From Gordionus sp. m RMFG-2023 (taxonomy: Eukaryota; Nematomorpha; Gordioida; Chordodea; Parachordodidae), in NCBI RefSeq assembly GCF_954871325.1, contig NC_088775.1:24715561-24779560 (forward strand): a stretch of DNA of 64,000 nucleotides. Direction: 5' to 3'. The notes beneath the pieces were generated by a model. That model searched no databases. It had not been told where the DNA came from and saw only the letters and a program-made list of their open reading frames with translations. The position numbers and the translations under genes were made by a program. Numbering within the stretch: the stretch's first letter is position 1; the number at the start of each line of letters is the position of its first letter. Shown here piece after piece: positions 58,221 to 64,000 of the stretch.

Positions 58221-59371
58221 ATGTGATTTTTCACAAAATAATGCTTTTGTGGCGCAGGACCACGTTTAGGGATTCCACTGGAGTACAAACAAGACTACTC
58301 TCCATCCCTTTACGGTGTATTATCGTGAAAATAATATGAACAAATATATTATCTATGTGATGCTGTCATCATGTCTAAAACACAACTCATGTGCCATTTA
58401 TTTATTCCAAACTAAAATGACTAATTTTCTTAAATCACAATTTCAAAATATATTAAAAATATTTTATTTTCCTGATGGCTATAGCTCAATATAAAAAAAT
58501 AATATCATCATCTTTGACATCATGAACTCCATTTCGGAATCAAAACAGAATTACTCTTTTTCGCAACAGCCTATGGCAAAAGTGCTTGCCATAGTTTGGA
58601 TGGAATTACCAAAAGGTTAGCAAGAGCGAGCCTTCATGGTCCTTATGAGAGCCAGATATTAAATACTTTAGATTTATTTAATTTTTGTATAATAAATATT
58701 AAAGGAGTTAATTACACGCTTGTAAACGACCATGAATATGAAAAAAATGGAAAAATATCTTAAAACATGGTTTCAAAAGGCCAAACACATTTCTGGAATA
58801 CAAATGTTTTATGCGCTTATGCCTTTTATGGAAAATTAAATTAAAGTTAAATCATATTCATATTGTGAAAATTATTTAATCAACAAGATATAATTTTATA
58901 AAATTTTAGTTTTAATCAAAAATAGGTTTGTATTTTGAAGATATTTTTATGAGAGAAATTTCAATTCATCAATTAAATTAACCATAGCCCCCCCCCCCCT
59001 CCCACAATACTTTTTCAGATCTTAATAACTATTCATTTTTTAAACATATCTTTTGATTTATATTGCAAATATTTATTAAGAATATTTTCAATTGACTAAT
59101 GATTAAATACCATATCTTATTAATCTGTGCTTGTCCCAACTTGAATTTATTAATTTCTCCTAAATCTATGAGAGAAAAAAAATGCCAATTTGATTTTATG
59201 ATCATTTCCTCCGGTTTTTGACATTTCGATTTTTTAAACAATCTTGCCTACCATTAGGCTATATAGAGTAATTTAAATCCAAAATTAAAGGGAGAGTATT
59301 TTGCCCAAAATGTCTCATTTCTTTCGACCTTTCGAGGTTCTTATCTCAGCCGCTGTTTGGAGTTGGAGGCT

Positions 59372-60239
59372 GTATAAAAATCTGCGGGGGTCGAGTTTAA
59401 ACTCATGTTAATGTGTAATGGAATTCACCATTTATATAGTATTTACTATTTATATTACATATTTTAAAATAAAGGCCAACCAAACGTTATAGAATATAAT
59501 TCTTAATCCCTTTTCACTTTTTGACGGTCATAACTAGAACCTTTTATTTGAGAGGGGGCATATTTTACAGTTGCATTTATCATAGATATTCTTTCCGTTA
59601 TCTTCTTCTCATGCTCTAAGAATATTTAGGTTCCTTTAGCAACTAAATGAATTAGGTATTAGCATGGAATTTATAATATAAATAATCTGTAATAAATTAT
59701 TGAATTGGCTAATTATAGGTATAATTTATGAAAAAAATATTTATTTTTTTAATAAAAATTGGCTTAAAAAGCAAATAAAGTCAATTTTTCAGTGTTATTC
59801 ATTGACCCACAATGTCTACCTGTAGTTATGACCCTGCACTTTTATTAAAACGACTAGTTTTTAATATAAAACTAATCATATAGATACATATCTATGTTTT
59901 TAGTGGATAGATAGATCATCTCCCTTTTTGCTGAAAATATTGATATTCAATGGGGAGTTTCCCTTTTGATTTAGATCCATGACGGGGAGAATCAATTAAT
60001 TACTGAATGAAAAAAAATTTCAGTTGTTAATATTTTATATATTTATTTTATAAAATAAAAATAATTGTCGAAGAAGGGTTTAGTGATATAAATTTTCTAT
60101 AAAATTATTGTTTTAATTTTATTATATTATAAGATTTTAAGAGACAAAAAAAATCAATATTAAATATAATTATTACTTTCTCCATATTATTTTTTAAACC
60201 GGTAATCGTATGTTAGATACTTAAATAAGGACTATCAAA
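59372..60239. other. AT-rich DNA, nothing recognised
   Basis: No open frame, repeat or RNA gene supported in this interval. Confidence 0.5.
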
Positions 60240-60289
60240 TAGTGTTGTTAATCGGCTTAGCCGAGTCGGCTCGAACAGAGCTCACCCAA

Positions 60290-60880
60290 ATTTTGGGTCG
60301 TTTTTTTCGACTCCAACTCAAAGTTTTGGTCGTTTTTTACGACTTCGACCCGAGTTCAAGCCGAAAAAAACGACTTCGACCCAAAATATGGGTCGTTTTT
60401 TTCGACTCCGACCCAAGTCCAAGCCGAAAAAAACGACCTCGACCCAAAATATGGGTCGTTTTTTACGACTCCGACTCAAAATTTGGGTTGTATTTTTCGA
60501 CTCAAACTTGAAATTTGGGTCGTATTTTTCGACTCAAACTTGAAGTTAGGGTCGTATTTTTCGACTCCAACTTGAAGTTTGGGTCGTATTTTTCGACTCA
60601 AACTAGAAGTTTGGGTCGTATTTTTCGACTCAAACTAGAAGTTTGGGTCGTATTTTTCGACTCAAACTAGAAGTTTGGGTCGTATTTTTCGACTCCAACT
60701 TGAAGTTTAGATCGTATTTTTCGACTCCAACTCAAAGTTTGGGTCGTTTTTCTGACTCAGACTCAAACATCGGGTCGTTTTATTCAATCCGACCCAAAAT
60801 ATGGATTGTTTTTTTTAAAGACGCCTTAAAGTTAGGGTTGCTTTTTTTCACCTAACCAAATATCTAGATCATTTTTTTCG
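60290..60880. repeat. 32-bp tandem array rich in GTCG/CGAC hairpins
   Basis: The best units read GGGTCGTATTTTTCGACTC and repeat every 32 bp (for example at 60517, 60549 and 60581). Each contains an inverted GTCG ... CGAC pair with a T-rich loop. The outer units are less regular. Plus-strand open frames across it are a by-product of the repeat. Confidence 0.9.
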
Positions 60881-60959
60881 ACCAAAAGTCAAATAACATT
60901 TAGTAGATATTAATATTAATTATAACGCTCTGGATTAACTATTCCATCATAGTTATTTT

Positions 60960-63010
60960 TTAAAATTTTTAAGTGAAGATGTACCATAGAAGTGCCATTT
61001 GTCATGATGGTTATTTTTGAACTTTTTTAAATGAAATAGATAAAAATATATATTGTAGGCATGTTAAATCAAAATTTCAGTGATGTTGTACCATAGATAA
61101 GTGGTAATTGTCATAATCGCTATTTTTGAACTTTTTTGAGTTTTTTTAAAGCAAATTGCTAAAAATATATATTCTAAACATGTTAAATTAAAAATTCAGT
61201 GAGGATGTATCATAGATAGGTGACAATTGTCATAATCGCTATTTTTGAACTTTTTCAAATTTTTTTAAAGGAAATAGCTAAAAATATATATTCTAAACAT
61301 GTTAAATTTAAAATTCAGTGAGGATATATCATATATAGGTGACAATTGTCATAATCGCTATTTTTGAACTTTTTCAATTTTTTTTAAAGGAAATAGCTAA
61401 AAATATATATTCTAAACATGTTAAATTTAAAATTCAGTGAGGATGTATCATAGATAAGTGACAATTGTCATAATCTTTATTTTTGAAATTTTTTCAATTT
61501 TTTTAAAGGAAATAGCTAAAAATATATATTCTAAACATGTTAAATAAAAATTCAGTGAGGATGTATCATAGATAGGTGACAATTGTCATAATCGTTATTT
61601 TTGAACTTTTTTCAATTTTTTTAAAGGAAATAGCTAAAAATATATATTCTAAACATGTTAAATTAAAAATTCAGTGAGGATGTATCATAATAGATAGGTG
61701 ACAATTGTCATAATCTCTATTTTTGAACTTTTTTCAATTTTTTTAAAGGAAATAGCTAAAAATATATATTCTAAACATGTTAAATTTAAAATTCAGTGAG
61801 GATGTATCATAGATAGGTGACAATTGTCATAATCGCTATTTTTGAACTTTTTCAAATTTTTTTAAAGGAAATAGCTAAAAAAATATATCCTAAACATGTT
61901 AAATTAAAATATCAGTGAGGATGTATCACAGATAGGTGACAATTGTCATAATCTTTATTTTTGAACTTTTTTCAATTTTTTTAAAGGAAATAGCTAAAAA
62001 TATATATTCTGTACATGTTATATTAAAAATTCAGTGAGGATATATCATAGATAGATGACAATTGTCATAATCGCTATTTTTGAACTTTTTTCAATTTTTT
62101 TAGAGGAAATAGCTAAAAATATATATTCTAAACATGTTAAATTTAAAATTCAGTGAGGATGTATCATAGATAGGTGACAATTGTCATAATCGCTATTTTT
62201 GAACTTTTTCAAATTTTTTTTAAGGATACATCTTAAAATATATATTCTAAACATGTTAAATTTAAAATTCAGTGAGGATGTATCATAGATAGGTGATAAT
62301 TGTCATAATTGTTATTTTTGTACTTTTTTTAATTTTTTTAAAGGAAATAGCTAAAAATATATATTTTAAACATGTTAAATTTAAAATTCAGTGAGGATGT
62401 ATCATAGATAGGTGACAATTGTCATAATCTTTATTTTTGAACTTTTTTCAATTTTTTTAAAGGAAATAGCTAAAAATATATATTCTAAACATGTTAAATT
62501 AAAAATTCAGTGAGGATGTATCATAGATAGGTGACAATTGTCATAATCGCTATTTTTGAACTTTTTCAAATTTTTTTAAAGGAAATAGCTAAAAAAATAT
62601 ATCCTAAACATGTTAAATTAAAATATCAGTGAGGATGTATCACAGATAGGTGACAATTGTCATAATCTTTATTTTTGAACTTTTTTCAATTTTTTTAAAG
62701 GAAATAGCTAAAAATATATATTCTAAACATGTTAAATTAAAAATTCAGTGAGGATGTATCATAGATAGGTGACAATTGTCATAATCGCTATTTTTGAACT
62801 TTTTTCAATTTTTTTAAAGGAAATAGCTAAAAATATATATTCTAAACATGTTAAATTAAAAATTCAGTGAGGATGTATCATAGATAGGTGACAATTGTCA
62901 TAATCGCTATTTTTGAACTTTTTCAAATTTTTTTAAAGGAAATAGCTAAAAAAATATATCCTAAACATGTTAAATTAAAATATCAGTGATGATGTATCAC
63001 AGATAAGGGA
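60960..63010 (+). repeat. 119-bp tandem array of element C
   Basis: Seventeen units, with the core at about 60991 and 61103, then 61222, 61341, 61460, 61578, 61700, 61819, 61938, 62057, 62176, 62295, 62414, 62533, 62652, 62771 and 62890. Spacing is 119 bp except for one 118 and one 122 step. The consensus AAAGGAAATAGCTAAAAATA and TTCAGTGAGGATGTATCATA differs clearly from that of A and B. Confidence 0.95.
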
Positions 63011-63059
63011 CAAAAAATGGTTATTATATATACGAGTAGTTAGGTACATAATAATCTTT

Positions 63060-63500
63060 AAGTGATAAAATGAGATGCTAATATATTTCTTGTAATTTTA
63101 ATTTATAATAAAATTCTTAAATGTTATTGTCATAGACTGGGTTAGAAAATCAACTATCACATAAACTCATCTATGTTTTATTCATATTATATTTTTAAGT
63201 TTGAGGATATAAAAATATTTCCTCTTTGAAGTTACTAGTTAGGATAAAATTTACTTGGCACATCTTACAATGATATTTAAACTTGTTTTTTTTTCGATAA
63301 ATTTTATGCGATATACATGAAGGAAATTACATATCATTGTACAGAGAAATAATATTGTATATATTATCTGCACCCATATCTTTTTTATCAATCTCTATCG
63401 ATGACATTTTAAATTATATTGGAAACTAAATTGTGTAGATTTCTAAATATTAATTTAAAAGATTAAGATGCTAGAATTAATTATAGATATATCTTAATAA
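63060..63500. repeat. Dispersed repeat, copy 2
   Basis: Collinear with 42410-42960 (see that entry). It begins soon after the end of the element C array and has no identified termini. Confidence 0.55.
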
Positions 63501-64000
63501 TTTGTATATGCATTTATTATTTAAAATCTCTCGTTTTAAGCCTATTTAGCAAGAAAAATATTGACTAATCCTGAAATTGATAATAGATATCTATACCTTT
63601 ATATAATCTATGAGAAAAATTGCTCTCATAATATTCTTCTTAATAAAATAGTGAATAATTAACGCCTGAAAAAAAGTAAGCGCTTTATAACATGGTTCAA
63701 AGTTAATCCCAGTATCAATTTTAATGTGTAATTTTTCTCAAGTGTTCAAAATTCTATATCTTAATATCAAAAACTATTTTAGTTATCAATTTAAAGTCAA
63801 ATAATATTAAAACACTAATATTCTCCAGTATTCATAAAAAACAACAGCCTGAAACAAGAATACTAAGCTCAAAACATCTTAAATATTTGATACATTTATA
63901 GTTTAAATATTTTTATTTAAATTATATATATTTATTAATGTACAAAAAATTTAATTTAACAATATATATAGATATAAAAATTATATATAAAATTTATTAT
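63501..64000. other. AT-rich DNA to window end
   Basis: No feature recognised. No right terminus for element C was found here. Confidence 0.5.

Larger units (their letters stand above)
55050..58690 (+). pseudogene. DDE-type transposase of a widespread invertebrate family, decayed and split
   Basis: Before hAT-5 the plus strand reads SKFAYLRSKYCVIARSGTH and AMCICTIYQN (about 55200-55300). PNLRLMISVKDYQDCIAQSL, YFRKCKFYPGFLNLQEKFE and NSAIDYITFKQ follow, then a stop (55511) and LIPHSFISLQQSIFLNSLK, where hAT-5 inserts. After it come GEFLVICDFSQNNAFVAQDH, GFHWSTNKTTLHPFTVYY, LSSCLKHNSCAIYLFQTK and GKSACHSLDGITKRLARASL. These motifs match a conserved protein family I remember from arthropod and cnidarian genomes, probably a DDE transposase with ICDF as the first acidic block. 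I cannot give the superfamily name. The frame changes at the hAT-5 site, and there is an in-frame TAG between AQDHV and GFHW, so it is inactive. Confidence 0.65.
54531..59371 (+). mobile_element. DDE DNA transposon (family unnamed), split by hAT-5
   Basis: The left end AGCCTTCAACTCCAAACAGC and the right end, reverse complemented as AGCCTCCAACTCCAAACAGC, form inverted repeats that continue through a CGGC-GAGAT block and a TACTCTCCCTTTAA block for about 75 bp. Without hAT-5 the element is about 2.35 kb. Immediate flanks are both AT-rich (ATAAAATTT and TATAAAAAT), with no exact duplication. The transposase lies on the plus strand. Confidence 0.8.
60240..63015 (+). mobile_element. Giant element C, diverged relative of A and B, one arm only
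   Basis: The left end TAGTGTTGTTAATCGGCTTA is followed by GCCGAGTCGGCTCG, a GTCG/CGAC-rich 32-bp array (60290-60880) and then seventeen units of a 119-bp repeat. The repeat has the same GACAATTGTCATAATC core as A and B but otherwise diverged sequence. The array stops abruptly near 63010. No inverted arm or right terminus is seen before the window ends, so C is truncated or its right part was lost. Confidence 0.75.

Noticed and set aside
60242-60855. Open reading frames with repeated Asp-Ser/Phe-Phe-Asp-Ser motifs
   Set aside because: They arise from translating the 32-bp tandem array. The frame breaks between units and no start or domain supports a protein.

Overview
This is a strongly AT-rich eukaryotic window that is almost gene-free and packed with transposable elements. 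The coding fragments are BED-finger hAT transposases, a DUF4371-type hAT, a LINE with a zinc-finger/PD-(D/E)XK tail, and a DDE transposase of a type I associate with invertebrate genomes. The window therefore looks like repeat-rich chromatin of an AT-rich animal, probably an invertebrate. I cannot name the species. Introns that can be guessed inside coding stretches are tiny (42-47 bp where both ends are visible).

Layout. 0-4.3 kb: AT-rich DNA with a fold-back element (970-1920) and small MITEs. 4.35-7.4 kb: a broken LINE. 7.7-12 kb: MITEs, two mini-hATs with 8-bp target duplications, and a possible host exon (9774-10486, minus). 12.7-15.6 kb: giant fold-back element A, whose arms are built of 119-bp tandem units. 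16-19.3 kb: a 223-bp MITE and two possible host gene pieces on the minus strand. 20.3-30.6 kb: an old autonomous-type hAT (hAT-1) split by giant element B (21142-26664) and by a young non-coding LTR element (26850-29074). 30.6-37.3 kb: a transposon remnant, then a Ty3-like fossil split by hAT-2 (33254-36156). 38.3-40.8 kb: broken DUF4371 hAT (hAT-3). 41.7-46.5 kb: a gutted hAT (hAT-4). 46.5-53 kb: AT-rich DNA without recognisable genes. 54.5-59.4 kb: a DDE transposon split by hAT-5. 60.2-63 kb: giant element C, a diverged relative of A and B.

Most elements share hAT hallmarks: 8-bp target duplications and short terminal inverted repeats, often with the outer motif GTTGTTAA. The most unusual feature is the giant A/B/C family. 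These are non-coding elements whose long inverted arms carry arrays of a 119-bp unit centred on the palindrome GACAATTGTC. The period stays at 119 bp even where the unit sequence has diverged.

No complete host gene, rRNA, tRNA or CRISPR array was recognised. The possible host exons are unidentified and tentative.
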